A DNA stretch of 64,000 nucleotides from Nelumbo lutea (taxonomy: Eukaryota; Streptophyta; Magnoliopsida; Proteales; Nelumbonaceae), in the NCBI GenBank assembly GCA_022828595.1, contig JAKGHH010000003.1, forward strand, positions 98,789,583 to 98,853,582, in the 5' to 3' direction. How positions within the stretch are numbered: position 1 is the first letter of the stretch; every line of letters begins with the position of its first letter. A program made the translations under genes and the position numbers. A model generated the notes under the pieces. It was not told the origin of the DNA. It searched no databases and saw only the letters and a list, made by a program, of their open reading frames with translations. This document shows positions 13,328 to 23,069 of the stretch, in pieces.

Positions 13328-13470
13328 GTCGTGGTCGGTGATGTTAGCTTCATCTTCACTTCCTCCGACGACGAGTAAAACAATAATCTAACAGTCAAAA
13401 CTCAAACAAATCGTCAATCCACTCTGTTAGTCTTCCCCACTTTTTCTTAACTCCTAAGCTTTCTCTCACT

Positions 13471-13491
13471 CTTTCTCTCTCTCTCTCTTGT
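13471..13491. repeat. CT-rich microsatellite in the UGT promoter
   Basis: A short pyrimidine tract made mostly of CT steps lies just upstream of the TATA box. Such tracts are common in plant core promoters. Confidence 0.7.
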
Positions 13492-13500
13492 TACTTCAAG

Positions 13501-13507
13501 TATATAA
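13501..13507 (+). promoter_or_regulatory. TATA box of the UGT gene
   Basis: TATATAA lies 69 bp before the start codon. This would place transcription start near 13530 and leave a leader of about 45 nt. The position and match to the plant consensus are good, but transcription is inferred. Confidence 0.65.
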
Positions 13508-13575
13508 CCAGCTTCGGGCCTTCAGCGTGGCAAGAGATATCATCGAGTTGATCGGCAGAGAGAAAGAAGCAAAAG

Positions 13576-15114
13576 ATGTCAGCACACATTTTGTTGGTTC
13601 CCTTCCATGGACAAGGCCACCTATTCCCCTTCTCGGAGCTTTGCAAGCTCCTTGCTTCCCGTAATTACAAGATTACCCTCATCGTCACCTCTTCTCTCTC
13701 CTCTTCCATCTTTGCCTCTCTTCGCCACCACTCTCTTATCCAAGTTGCTGAACTCCCTGCAGTTGTCCCCTCTCCCTTGCCGTTGCCGGATTCCGATCGA
13801 CACCACCACCACCACCACCCCGACCACCACATGGCCCAACCCTTATCTGATTTCCTCGCCCGTCTATCCGACGGCCCTTCGATGCCTATCTGTGCAGTAG
13901 TTGACGTTATGATGAGCTGGACCCGTGATACCTTCGGAAAATTCAAGATCCCCGTCGTTAGTTTCTTCACCTCCGGAGCTTGCTCCGCCGCCATGGAATA
14001 CGCCCTGTGGAAGCTCCAGCCCAAGGATCTTGCTCCCGGGGAGACTCTTGAGCTTCCTGGCTTACCGGAAGACATGCGCCTGACGTTCTCCGATATGTCA
14101 CACAAGGATCCGCCGCCTCCTGCTCACCGTCCTCCACCCGGCGGTGGTGGTGGCGGAGGCTTCCCTCCACCTCCCGGTCCAGTACCTAAACCCGGCCATA
14201 AACCACCGTGGGTTGGTGAGACAGAAGGGTCCATCGCGTTGTTGATCAACACGTGTGATGATCTAGAACGTCCGTTTATCGACTACGTTGCTAGGGAGGT
14301 CGGGAAGCCGGTCTGGGGAGTGGGCCCGCTTTTGCCGGAACAGTACTGGCGTTCTGCTGACGCAATTGTTCACGATCGCGACACCCGCACTAAACGCGAA
14401 TCCAACGTTACGGAGGATGAAGTCAGTGAATGGTTAGATTCGAAGCCACGTCGCTCTGTGATATACGTATCTTTTGGTTCTGAAGTGTGTCCCTCCGCGG
14501 AGGAGCTCTCTCAGCTGGCCGACGCCTTAGACGAATCGAAGCAGCCTTTCATTTGGGTCGTCCAATCAAATTCAGGCCGACCCGGTCCACCTGGAGGCCC
14601 TCCAGGTCCACCGGGTCCACCCGCAGGCCCTCCCGGTCCACCCGGCCAATCTCATCTACACCTACACGGAGGTGACAGTTTCTTTCCAGATGCCTTAGCC
14701 AGCCGAGTAGGAGGGAGGGGATTGATAATACGTGGGTGGGCACCACAGCTTCTTATCCTGAGCCACACATCAACGGCTGGATTCATCTCGCATTGTGGCT
14801 GGAACTCAACAGTGGAAGCAATGGGGCGAGGAATGCCGTTGCTAGCATGGCCGATACGCGGTGATCAGATCTATAATGCAAAGTTGGTGGTGAGCCATCT
14901 GAAGGTCGGGTTGATGGTCCAAACCGAGAGCCGGGCCGAGCCGGTTAAGAAGGACGAAATCTTGCGTGGGATCAAGAGGTTGTTGGCTGATGAGGAGACC
15001 AGAAAACGGGCAGCTTCGCTTCGAGCCACATTTGATCATGGCTTCCCGGCCAGCTCTCTGGCTTTTTTGGATGCTTGCAGGGACTTCATCAACAAAACTT
15101 GTGGGGATAAATGA
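13576..15114 (+). CDS. UDP-glycosyltransferase (family GT1), single exon
   Basis: The 512-residue product should transfer a sugar from a UDP-sugar to a small hydrophobic acceptor in the cytosol. The PSPG donor-binding box spans residues 388-431 (44 residues, starting WAPQ and ending DQ). It contains HCGWNS, and the final Gln is typical of UDP-glucose users. The N-terminal 'GQGHLFPF' places the catalytic His at residue 15, and Asp110 in 'CAVVD' is the likely partner. The length is somewhat above the usual 450-490 because of low-complexity inserts: a His run near residues 76-85, a Pro/Gly loop at about 179-210 with seven consecutive Gly, and a collagen-like Gly-Pro-Pro stretch at about 334-357. 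The start has A at -3 and follows a TATA box by 69 bp. No intron is needed. GC content is well above the flanking DNA. The acceptor and UGT subgroup cannot be told from sequence alone. The intact frame and conserved motifs suggest a functional gene. Confidence 0.93.
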   Translation: MSAHILLVPFHGQGHLFPFSELCKLLASRNYKITLIVTSSLSSSIFASLRHHSLIQVAELPAVVPSPLPLPDSDRHHHHHHPDHHMAQPLSDFLARLSDGPSMPICAVVDVMMSWTRDTFGKFKIPVVSFFTSGACSAAMEYALWKLQPKDLAPGETLELPGLPEDMRLTFSDMSHKDPPPPAHRPPPGGGGGGGFPPPPGPVPKPGHKPPWVGETEGSIALLINTCDDLERPFIDYVAREVGKPVWGVGPLLPEQYWRSADAIVHDRDTRTKRESNVTEDEVSEWLDSKPRRSVIYVSFGSEVCPSAEELSQLADALDESKQPFIWVVQSNSGRPGPPGGPPGPPGPPAGPPGPPGQSHLHLHGGDSFFPDALASRVGGRGLIIRGWAPQLLILSHTSTAGFISHCGWNSTVEAMGRGMPLLAWPIRGDQIYNAKLVVSHLKVGLMVQTESRAEPVKKDEILRGIKRLLADEETRKRAASLRATFDHGFPASSLAFLDACRDFINKTCGDK

Positions 15115-15820
15115 AATGACAACCCTATCCTCTTCCACGTGCATATTATTATGGAATATGATCATGTATTATTCGTGTCTGAAATAATGAAATCTGAAAC
15201 TCTGGATAGGCAGGCAATAGTGGGATTATGACGAAAGGAAGGTAGTGTATTGTCCATTCCGATTTTTTACCCTTTTCTTTCAAAAAAAACTGATTTAGGC
15301 CATCTTTGATACTAATACATGAAACATTTTGGGTTCATCAATACATAAATGATGGGTTTTGAATTTAATAATATTTTGAAATTTATGTGAATGATAATTG
15401 ATAGTTTATGTATTTTTTATATGTCTTAATCAAATAATTTGAAATTTTGATGTTTATTTGTATTGTTTTGCTTATTTATCGCTTATATATGACAATAAAT
15501 AATAGAAAATTAGATGTAGGTTTTAAACCCAATCCACCCCTATCCTTAAATGCGGGAGGGTATGGTTGGGGAGGGTTTTGCACTTTCATATGCAAGGAGG
15601 GTTTGGATTCTCAAAATCCAACTTGCTAAGGGTTTTGGAGTGGGTACATGTTTAGAGATTTAAGGAAACGGGTAGGGACTAGAATTTATAAAGCCCTCCC
15701 CGAATCCGCCCCATTGCAATCACTAGACATACAAACTGTTATTTGAGGTTGCTTATAGTAATGTGAGGCTACTTGTAGATTTTGCCTCTTTCAGATAGAA
15801 ACAACAATGATTTCAAATAC
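15115..15820. other. UGT 3' flank, no further gene
   Basis: The first 100 bp probably hold the UGT 3' UTR. An 'aataatgaaat' run near 15184 is the nearest poly(A)-signal-like sequence, but there is no perfect AATAAA. The rest is AT-rich with a short 'cccaatccacccc' block near 15530. No coding region was recognised. Confidence 0.45.
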
Positions 15821-16008
15821 AACGTACTCTTTATGAACCCAAGTGAGAAGATTCATATTGTTGTTTTCAAAATAGCCTTAAAAGATCACATTGGTCACGA
15901 CAAGGATAAAGCATATCAACATTTAGAACAAGTTCTACCATACAACAAAGTTGGTTTTTATTTCATTGGAGCATCTTGTATTTCAGGTTATTTGGCTTTA
16001 AACCCATG
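15821..16008 (-). pseudogene. duplicated 3' end of the 48-kb gene
   Basis: This segment aligns with 47836-48057, which covers the last codons and 3' UTR of the four-exon gene at 48015-51778. Long shared words include 'catatcaacatttagaa', 'caagttctaccata', 'ttatttcat' and 'ttttggct(c/t)taaaccc', with several small indels. The similarity runs from near that gene's poly(A) signal to just inside its stop codon region, then stops. The rest of the gene is absent here. A copia element inserted about 40 bp further on (16049). No poly(T) tract marks it as a retrocopy, so segmental duplication followed by decay seems likelier. Confidence 0.75.
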
Positions 16009-16053
16009 ATGGAGATTTCCTGCAAACAAAAACTTTGCACATATTTTCCCTAT

Positions 16054-16312
16054 AGATAGAGTCGAAGACCTCAAAGAATAATTGGGCATGATTAGAAGAG
16101 CATCGACATTGATCTTATTTATAATGAGAAGATGTTTACAACAAATGGAACTCCATCTTTAATAGAGTTTTACAAAGATAACAATAGGAGAGTACATCTC
16201 ATTAGGATAACAATTATCCTAAGGATTAAAGGGTAATTGTTATCCTAAGGATAGATATCTGGCTGAGCTAAGAGATAGAGATAATACACATGGAGGTGGT
16301 GTATCTCCAATA
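16054..16312 (-). repeat. 3' LTR of the 16-20 kb copia
   Basis: A 259-bp repeat matching 20362-20621. Read on the minus strand it begins TATTGG and ends TATCT, so the termini are TA...CT rather than TG...CA. An internal 'aattatcctaagg...aattgttatcctaagg' repeat lies near 16212-16252. Confidence 0.92.
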
Positions 16313-16319
16313 TGCCACC

Positions 16320-16877
16320 TCAAGCTCCATGTTCATCAAGAACATGGAGTTTGTCTCTTAAGAAACATAATTGATTACTAGTGAGAGGTTTGGTGAGAAT
16401 GTCAACAATCTGATTGTTGGAGGAGATAAACCGAACACTCAACCTACGTGCAAAAACAAGATTCCAAAGAAAGTGAAAGTCAACATTGACATGTCGAGTG
16501 TGAGCACAAAAGATGAGGTTGGCAGCAAGATAGGTAGCACCAATGTTACCACACCAAATAGTAGGAGCCTTGGAAAGAGTGACACCAAGATCTCGAAGGA
16601 GAGATGTAATCGAAAGAACTTCAGTAGCTGTGATGGCACAAGCACGAAATTCATACTCTATGCTAGAGCGAGCAACTTTAGCTTGTTTGTAGGAACTCCA
16701 ATCAACTAAGTTGGGACCTAGATAGACACCAAACCCCCCTGTAGATCTTCGATCATCTGGACAACTGGCCCAGTCAGTATCATAATATGCATGAAGGGAG
16801 AGAGAAGAGGAAGAATCTCGAGATAAGTTCAGACCAAGCATGACAATGTGTTTGAGGTAACGCAAGATCTGTTTCAC
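16320..16877 (-). pseudogene. copia RNase H pseudogene
   Basis: A 185-residue frame carries copia RNase H words in order: 'YDTDWASCPDDRRSTGG', 'ARSSIEYEFRACA', a 'WCGNIGATYLAAN' region (normally 'CDNxxAxxLA'), and the C-terminal 'QIVDILTKPL'. The catalytic Asp of 'CDN' is Gly here. It ends next to the purine tract and 3' LTR. Confidence 0.85.
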
Positions 16878-16899
16878 TGTTGTCTAGTGTTCATCAATT

Positions 16900-18010
16900 G
16901 GAGATTAAAGAAACTGGGAGGCTTTGCTTACGACAAAGGAGATGTCTGAACGAGTAATGGCCACATACTGGAGGGCACCGACAATGCTTCTATACTCTGT
17001 AGGATCATCAAGAGGACGACCACTGTATTGAGAGAGCTTAGGGTGAATTGCCATAGGAGACAAGATGGGTTTAGCAAATTCCATGTGAACACATTGAAGA
17101 AGATCGATGATGTACTATCGCTAACTAAGTACCCCATGAGGATGTCGAATGAACTCAATATTGAGAACGAAGGTGGTAGGTCCCAGATCTTTGAGAGAGA
17201 AATGACAAGAGAGCTCCATAATGCAGCAGTGGGTGGCATTCTTGGAGTTCCCGATAAGTAGAACATCGTCCACATATATGAGCAGATAAAGAGTGACGGT
17301 TTTGGAGAAGTACACAAATAAGGAGTTATCGGTTGTAGAAGCCCAAAAACCCATATGGATTAGTTGGCAAGTGAGACGAGTGTACTAGGCCCGAGGTGCT
17401 TGGAAAAGCCCATATAGGGCTTTGTGTAACTTGCAGACATTAGTTGGTTTGGAGGGTCTTCAAAATCCTTAGGTTGTTTTACATATATATCCTCATGAAG
17501 TTCCCCGTTAAGAAAGGTATTGTCAAAATCAATTTGATGAATACACCACTATTGGGAGACCGCAAGAGAAAGGATAGTGCGGATGGTTACTGGTTTCACA
17601 TATGGGTTGAAAGTAGCAATAAAGTCGACCTCGGAGATTTGATTGAAACCCTGTGCAACCAAACGGGCCTTGTACCTATCAATGGTTCCATCGGCCTTCC
17701 ATTTTACCATATAGACCCATTTGGTTCTTACCATGTGCATGTGAGAAGAGTATGGGATAAGACTCCAAGTACCGTTGGTGACAAGAGCATTGAACTCCTT
17801 TGTCATAGCCTCATGCCAATGAGCAGATTTTACTACTTTGGAATAGTTGGATGGTTCTGTAGTATCATCCTGTGATTGAGCCAATAATGACTGTGGTGAG
17901 AGATACTTGGTAGTGAGATGAGAATGAGAAGGGAGAAAGTCGTGCATGGACTGAGTAACCATAGTGTGTTGGCGAGAAACTATAGAATGCTGAGGTACGA
18001 TAAGAGCCAT
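16900..18010 (-). pseudogene. copia reverse transcriptase pseudogene
   Basis: The N-terminal part (18010-17549) has the RVT_2 hallmarks 'W.EAMTKEFNALVTNGTW', 'KWVYMVKWKADGTIDRYKAR' and 'LVAQGFNQ'. The catalytic 'YVDD' motif is present near 17270 (frame 17354-17121). A frameshift and stops separate the halves. The middle, with the expected 'LDVKNAFLHG' region, is badly degraded. Confidence 0.85.
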
Positions 18011-19147
18011 ATTATCAAGAATGTCCTGAAGAGGACAGGTTCCACATGGTCCAACATCATGGGAGGTGGAACTAGTTGGAGAAGCTGAGGAATCGCTAGT
18101 ACTATTAGGAGGTACGAAACTAGTAGTAGAATCATTTTGTGGTAAAGATGAGGGAATTGGGGATGCAGGTGCTTGGGAGCAGTGGGAGACGTTATGAGGG
18201 TTTGTAAATAAATACCGGTTGGCTGAACTGGATCTGATGAAGAAACCACAGGAAGCCCAGGAAAATGATGTTCATCAAAGATAACATGTCGTGAGATATA
18301 TTCTCGCCCAATTGTGAGGTGCAAACACTGATAACCCTGGTGTTTGTAGTTGTAGCCAAGGAAGATATACTATTGAGAGCAATAGTCAAACTTGTGTCGA
18401 TTGTATGGTTGAAGCAATGGGTAGCAAGCACAGCAAAAAATTTTAAGAAACCGATAATTTGGAGGAGAACCGAACAAAACTTCATAGGGAGATTTGTGGC
18501 GGAGAGTGCTGGTCGAAAGCTGATTAATTAAGTATACAATTGTAAGAGTGGCATCCGCTCAAAAGGAAAAGGGAAGAGACGAGGAGGTCAGTAGAGACAA
18601 AGTTGCTTTGATGATATAGCAATGTTTTCATTCAACACTTCTGTTTTGTTTATGTGTGTGAGGACATGCAAGCTGGTGAGCGATGCTGATGGATCCAAGT
18701 AAGTAGAGAGTTTCCGATATTCTCCACTCCAATTGATTGCAAGGCATTGATTTTAGTATTAAATAAAATTTCAACATGACGTTTAAAAGACAAAAATACA
18801 CTAAAGACATCTGACTTATGTTGCAACGGAAACAACCAAGAAAATTTGCTATAAGCATCAATGAAAATTACATAATAACGAAACTCTGCATTGGATAAAA
18901 TTGGGGCTAGTCCCCATACATATGAAAAAACCAAATCTAACAGACTGGAAATAAATGTAGAAGAAGGGGGGATAGATAATCTTTGACTCTTAGTTATTTG
19001 ACACGACCCATATACTAAATTAAGGCTGAAATTAAGTTGACTTTCATATGGTAATCCGAACTGAGACACTACTTGCCTCAAAAAATAAATTGTTATCACG
19101 AGCAAACTTGTGAATAGATAGCAAATTTTTAGGTAATTCTGGCACAT
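17980..19147 (-). pseudogene. copia integrase pseudogene
   Basis: At 19147-18650 the minus strand encodes a diverged integrase core ('RYYVIFIDAYSKFSWLFPL', 'QHKSDVF'). The first catalytic Asp of the usual 'SDVWG' is Tyr here ('SYVWG'). The C-terminal part at 18485-17980 is split over two frames and keeps the conserved words 'GREYISRHVIFDEHHFPG' and a relict of 'FLGYxxxHxGY'. Several frameshifts separate these pieces. Confidence 0.8.
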
Positions 19148-19259
19148 GAAAAATATTCTTTAAAGCAAACTATTGAGTAGCAATTCTAGTAACTGAAGAA
19201 CCAATATTCTTAATTGCCAAACTTGAACCGTTCCCCACTTTAACTTGATCGGTTCCTCT

Positions 19260-19345
19260 ATACTCAAACCATACTTGTAGGTTATCAACGTCAGGTGTCA
19301 TATGATGTGTGGCACCACTATTTGGATACCAAGCTGGGTCGAATG
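19260..19345 (-). pseudogene. copia aspartic protease fragment, catalytic Asp lost
   Basis: The minus strand encodes 'AWYPNSGATHHMT'. Copia proteases normally read 'WxxDSGATxH', so the catalytic Asp has become Asn. This alone would abolish polyprotein processing. The fragment lies between the zinc knuckle and the integrase, as expected. Confidence 0.75.
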
Positions 19346-19424
19346 GTTAAGAGGGAGCAATGCTACTGTTGTAGGTGGATGGTTCTGTCTCTTTGTTCTT
19401 GTAATTCAGATCATAACGCCGATG

Positions 19425-20335
19425 GCATTTCACAACTCCATGTCCCAGTTTATTGCATAGTTGACAAACAATTTGATTGCCGCGCCCTCTACTTCCATTA
19501 TTTGTGCGGTTGTCTAAAGAATCACGCCCCTACCTCTGGCACGATTATTCCCGGGAGCAGTGTATTGATAGTTGTTCTAATTTTTGTTCTTAAAATTAGC
19601 AATATTAACTGCAGGGGGTGTGGAGTCGATAGGAGTAGCATTATGTTCTAGCCAGCCCTCATGGCCAAGAAGAATGCCTAAAAAATCATCAACATCAAGG
19701 TCCTCCATATCGGACCTATTAGTAATAGCAGTCACAACAAATTCATATTCAGCTCCTAATCCAGCAAGTATGTAGAGAGTTAAACCACTCGTGTTAATGG
19801 GTTTAACGACAACAGAAAGGCTATCAACTATAGACCTAGCTTTCCAAACATATTTAGAAATAGTCATACCTCCTTTCTTGAGACTTTGAAGTTGTCTTCT
19901 GTACTGAAGCAATATGGAGCAGGAATAATTGGCGAAGGACGTAGCGAGGGCATTCCAAACATCGCGAGACGACCGATGTCCTACTACTTGTGCAAACATG
20001 TTCTCTGTGAGAGATGCAATAATCCAAGATAGTACTAGCTGTTCTCTCTCAAACCAATCTGAATATGCTGGATTGAGAGTCATCCAATTGCCATCGATCG
20101 GATCTGGTATATACTGCACTGGTGCAACAATTGATCCGTCTATGTACCCCATCAACCGGTTAGTGTAGAGGATCAACAATTGTTAGGCTTTCTAGAGCAT
20201 GTAATTATCATCGATAAGCTTAATGGGAAGATATTGTATTCCATTAGACTGGGTTGAATTCGAACCTGATATGTTGTTGGTGGCGGAGGCACCTGTTGAG
20301 TGTTCAGTCTCAAAGCTGAAGCCGCTAGAAGCCAT
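19425..20335 (-). pseudogene. copia gag (nucleocapsid) pseudogene
   Basis: Translation starts at an ATG at 20335 (MASSGFSFETEH). Two in-frame stops occur about 50 codons in, after 'DDNYML'. The frame then runs open (20179-19577) with copia gag words such as 'MISKYVWKARSIVDSL'-like spacing and 'LGAEYEFVVTAI'. A CCHC zinc knuckle (C-x2-C-x4-H-x4-C, 'CQLCNKLGHGVVKC') lies at about 19425-19475 after a frameshift. Gag would form the particle and bind RNA. The stops show it is dead unless suppressed. Confidence 0.82.
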
Positions 20336-20348
20336 GGGAATCGAAGAA

Positions 20349-20361
20349 GGCTCTGATACCA
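20349..20361 (-). other. primer-binding site of the 16-20 kb copia
   Basis: The plus strand GGCTCTGATACCA is the complement of TGGTATCAGAGCC (initiator Met-tRNA site) and touches the 5' LTR with no gap. Confidence 0.88.
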
Positions 20362-20621
20362 AGATAAAGTCGAAGATCTCAAAGAATAATTGGGCATGAC
20401 CAGAAGAGCATCGACCTTGATCTTATTTATAATGAGAAGATGTTTACAACAAATGGAACTCCATCTTTGATAGAGTTTTACAGAGATAACAACTAGGAGA
20501 GTACATCTCATTAGGATAACAATTATTGTAAGGATCAAAAGATAATTGTTATCCTAAGGATAGATATCTAGCCGAGCTAGGAGATAGAGATAATACACGT
20601 AGAGGTGGTGTATCTCCAATA
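20362..20621 (-). repeat. 5' LTR of the 16-20 kb copia
   Basis: A 260-bp repeat whose inner end directly abuts the primer-binding site. The boundary is fixed on the outside by the CCTAT duplication at 20622-20626. Confidence 0.92.
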
Positions 20622-20671
20622 CCTATGAATTTCATATACATCTATGGTTAGAAGAAAACAAATCTTTAGAG

Positions 20672-21222
20672 TCAGTAGCCCACAACTAGCCTGACCATCG
20701 GGCCGGGCTTTTACTGTGTATTAACAAATTTTTTTAAGGCCCGAGCCCGAGCCTAGCCTGACCATCGGGCCTACAATTTGGGCCCGAGCCCGACCCTCAT
20801 AAAAAGCCTTTATTATTATTATTATTAATGTTGAAACAGCTGAATAAAGAGAGAGATAGATTGAAATTATAAAGAAAAAAATAAAATATATATATATATA
20901 TATATATATATTAAATTATAAATATATATATTTTTTAATAAATATTATATTAATTATATATTTTATATAATATATAAAATACATATTATGTATTTTATAA
21001 TATATAAAATACATATTATATATTTTATAAAATATATAATACTGAATCGGGTCGGGCCGGGCTCGGCCCGGGCTTTTTTGACAAATCCCGAGCCCGGCCT
21101 GAAACACAGTCGGCTTACTGTGTTAAGCCCAAGGTCAGGCCGCGGGCCTAATTATATGACCAAGCCCGGCCGGGGTGTGGCCGGGCCGTCGGGCTACCCG
21201 GCCCATGAATAGGTCTACCCAC
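20672..21222. repeat. GC-rich ends around a TA-rich core (non-autonomous element?)
   Basis: GC-rich arms (20690-20790 and 21045-21215) repeat words like 'gggcccgagcccg' and 'ggccgggct'. They flank a core of TA repeats (20888-20909) and ATATTATA-type DNA. An ATT repeat lies at about 20809-20827. The arrangement parallels 12728-13090. Terminal repeats are not clear. Confidence 0.4.
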
Positions 21223-21249
21223 AACCTGTCCTCTTGAGTCTTGTACTTT

Positions 21250-21307
21250 GGATCTACTACCCACAAATTGTTTCCACATCCTGTAATGTCTCGTGGGTAG
21301 TAGATCC
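21250..21307. repeat. 15-bp perfect inverted repeat
   Basis: GGATCTACTACCCAC (21250-21264) and GTGGGTAGTAGATCC (21293-21307) are separated by 28 nt. It could form a hairpin. No gene context explains it. Confidence 0.75.
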
Positions 21308-21484
21308 GAGCCACTCATCTTGCCCAACCAAGAGAACCTCCACCAAAAGATTTGGAAGATTTATAACCACAACAACATTTATTATTATAAAATAATTCCA
21401 AATATTACCAATCAAACAACAAAAAAGTTAGCAATAATCTCTCTGGCTTCATGACATTCTTGCTAAGGACAATAAAGTAAGGTA

Positions 21485-21593
21485 GGCTCAGTTTGGAAGG
21501 AGTACAAACACAAATATGTATAGTGCAAATACATACAAAATATTACATTTTGCACTCTACATATTTGTATTTGTATTCTTTCCAAACTGAGCC
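21485..21593. mobile_element. 109-bp foldback MITE
   Basis: The whole element is nearly palindromic. It starts GGCTCAGTTTGGAAGGAGTA and ends with the mismatched complement of the same (ending CCAAACTGAGCC), with arms of about 50 bp. GGCTCAGTTTGG-type ends are common in Tourist-like (PIF/Harbinger) MITEs, though no clear 3-bp duplication is visible. Confidence 0.8.
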
Positions 21594-22530
21594 ATAGGAA
21601 ATGCCGAAATTGGACAATTTATGAGGACAACATACAATCTGTGGAATGTGGATTTCAAAGTAGAGTCTTCAATAAAGGCCTTTCAAAAATGTAACTCTAA
21701 ATCTATAGATGAGTCATAACAAACACAAATAAGAAAGTCGTCAAGGTAGATATCTTTCCAAGGAGATAACAAGTTTACTCTTCTTAACAACCCCAGATTC
21801 CCATCCATTTCAACTTCCATTGCCTCTTTCAACTCAAGTTCAGAATGTGCCTTCACAAATGAAACGAGCTGTATATTTCTGAGGGATCGATGCAAGCAAA
21901 GAGTGTATATTTATTCATTCAATTTCAAGTATGTATATTTTCAAGTGATGCAAGCAAAGAGCGTGGACACAACTGTCTTTGGAATTGCACAACTTCATCT
22001 ACTATACAATGCAAGCTGGGCAACTTCTCTAACAAATCGAATGTTAGCATAGAAGCTTTTGGCCTTGTTGGCCAATCAGAATATCCCACGAAAATAGTGG
22101 GGCAGGCATTGTTCTTCTGGAGTTTCCAAACCAAGTTTGCATGTACTTGTGTTTCCTCCATGGAGCCATGTGCAACTTGTTTTCTTTCAGCAACAAAAAT
22201 AAGCAGGTTCTAGTATAATGTATAAGAACTCGAGCTGCCGAAGAATCTTTCCTTTCCGGCGATGATTGCTGGTGAGATAGTCCGAATTTCTCCTTTTCCA
22301 TTGACGATTAAAGGTATTCTTAGGTCAGTTAGATTTAAAGAGAGAATGGCAAGAAAAAGAAAATAGACAAAGTTTAGTGGGATATTTTGGTAATTTGAGG
22401 CCTTTCATCACCAGACTTAATGGTAGAGGGGGTATTTGTTGCAATGTAAAAGTTTAGAGGGGTCTTTGTCACGAACCCCATAGTACATGGGGGTTTGTGT
22501 AATTTACCCTAATTACAATTACCTTTATGC
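21594..22530. other. no identified gene; weak minus-strand frames
   Basis: Minus-strand frames at 21683-21895, 21925-22161 and 22044-22301 overlap and contain protein-like words, but I recognise no family and see no splice logic that joins them. A short direct repeat 'atgcaagcaaagag' occurs near 21889 and 21949. Possibly a decayed exon cluster. Confidence 0.3.
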
Positions 22531-22700
22531 AATGTAATGAGAAAATTAAGATCACAGGGACACAATGTAATGATAAGACCAAGATCACAGGGAGTAGGAC
22601 ATGACAAATTCCTAGGACAAGATATAGGATGAGAAATACCTGGATAGTCCTATACAATCAATAGGATGAAAAATACCTAGATAGTCTTATACAATCAACT
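22531..22700. repeat. two adjacent short tandem duplications (33 bp and 37 bp)
   Basis: The unit starting AATGTAATGA occurs at 22531 and 22564 (period 33) and ends 'aagatcacaggga'. The unit starting ATAGGATGA occurs at 22624 and 22661 (period 37) and ends 'tatacaatcaa'. Each pair differs at a few positions. Confidence 0.8.
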
Positions 22701-23069
22701 AGAAGGGGCAAAGACTAGTTTTCACTTTTCAATGGGAACACCCAAAGAAAAAGAGAGTAATAATTAGAGACAATGAGAAAACACTTGTCTCTTAACTTGC
22801 ACTATCCCCTTGAAAGATGTAAAGAAAGAAGTGTCATTAGGGTAAAGAAAACTAAAAAGAGTTTTAAAACCTTGAATATGAGAAAGCATCTTGTTGATGG
22901 GATAGTTGGCTGTATAAAAATATTCCTAACATTACCAATATCCCGTCATTTTTGTCTTTGCTATTTAGGTTTACTTTTCTCTCCTTTTGGCTGTAGGTGG
23001 AATCCCCCATCATATCCAAAGAGGCTATTTAAGAAATTTTTTTTCTCATCATCCAAGAAAGGGGAAAAA

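Larger units (their letters stand above)
16049..20626 (-). mobile_element. complete but inactive Ty1/copia retrotransposon
   Basis: The element has two LTRs (16054-16312 and 20362-20621) flanked by the 5-bp target duplication CCTAT (16049-16053 and 20622-20626). On the minus strand the order is 5' LTR, primer-binding site, gag with zinc knuckle, protease, integrase, RT and RNase H, then a purine-rich tract (gcttgaggtgg) next to the 3' LTR. This Ty1/copia order (integrase before RT) is diagnostic. Frames are broken by many stops and shifts, and catalytic residues are changed in protease and integrase. I count about 17 substitutions plus one indel between the LTRs (about 6.6%). Confidence 0.93.

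Noticed and set aside
13607..14105. Alternative frames over the UGT gene on both strands
   Set aside because: They are shadows of the GC-rich UGT coding sequence without family features.
15821..16009. Small plus-strand gene at 15782-16009 (75 residues)
   Set aside because: The sequence aligns to the antisense of the 48-kb gene's 3' end, so the frame is fortuitous.
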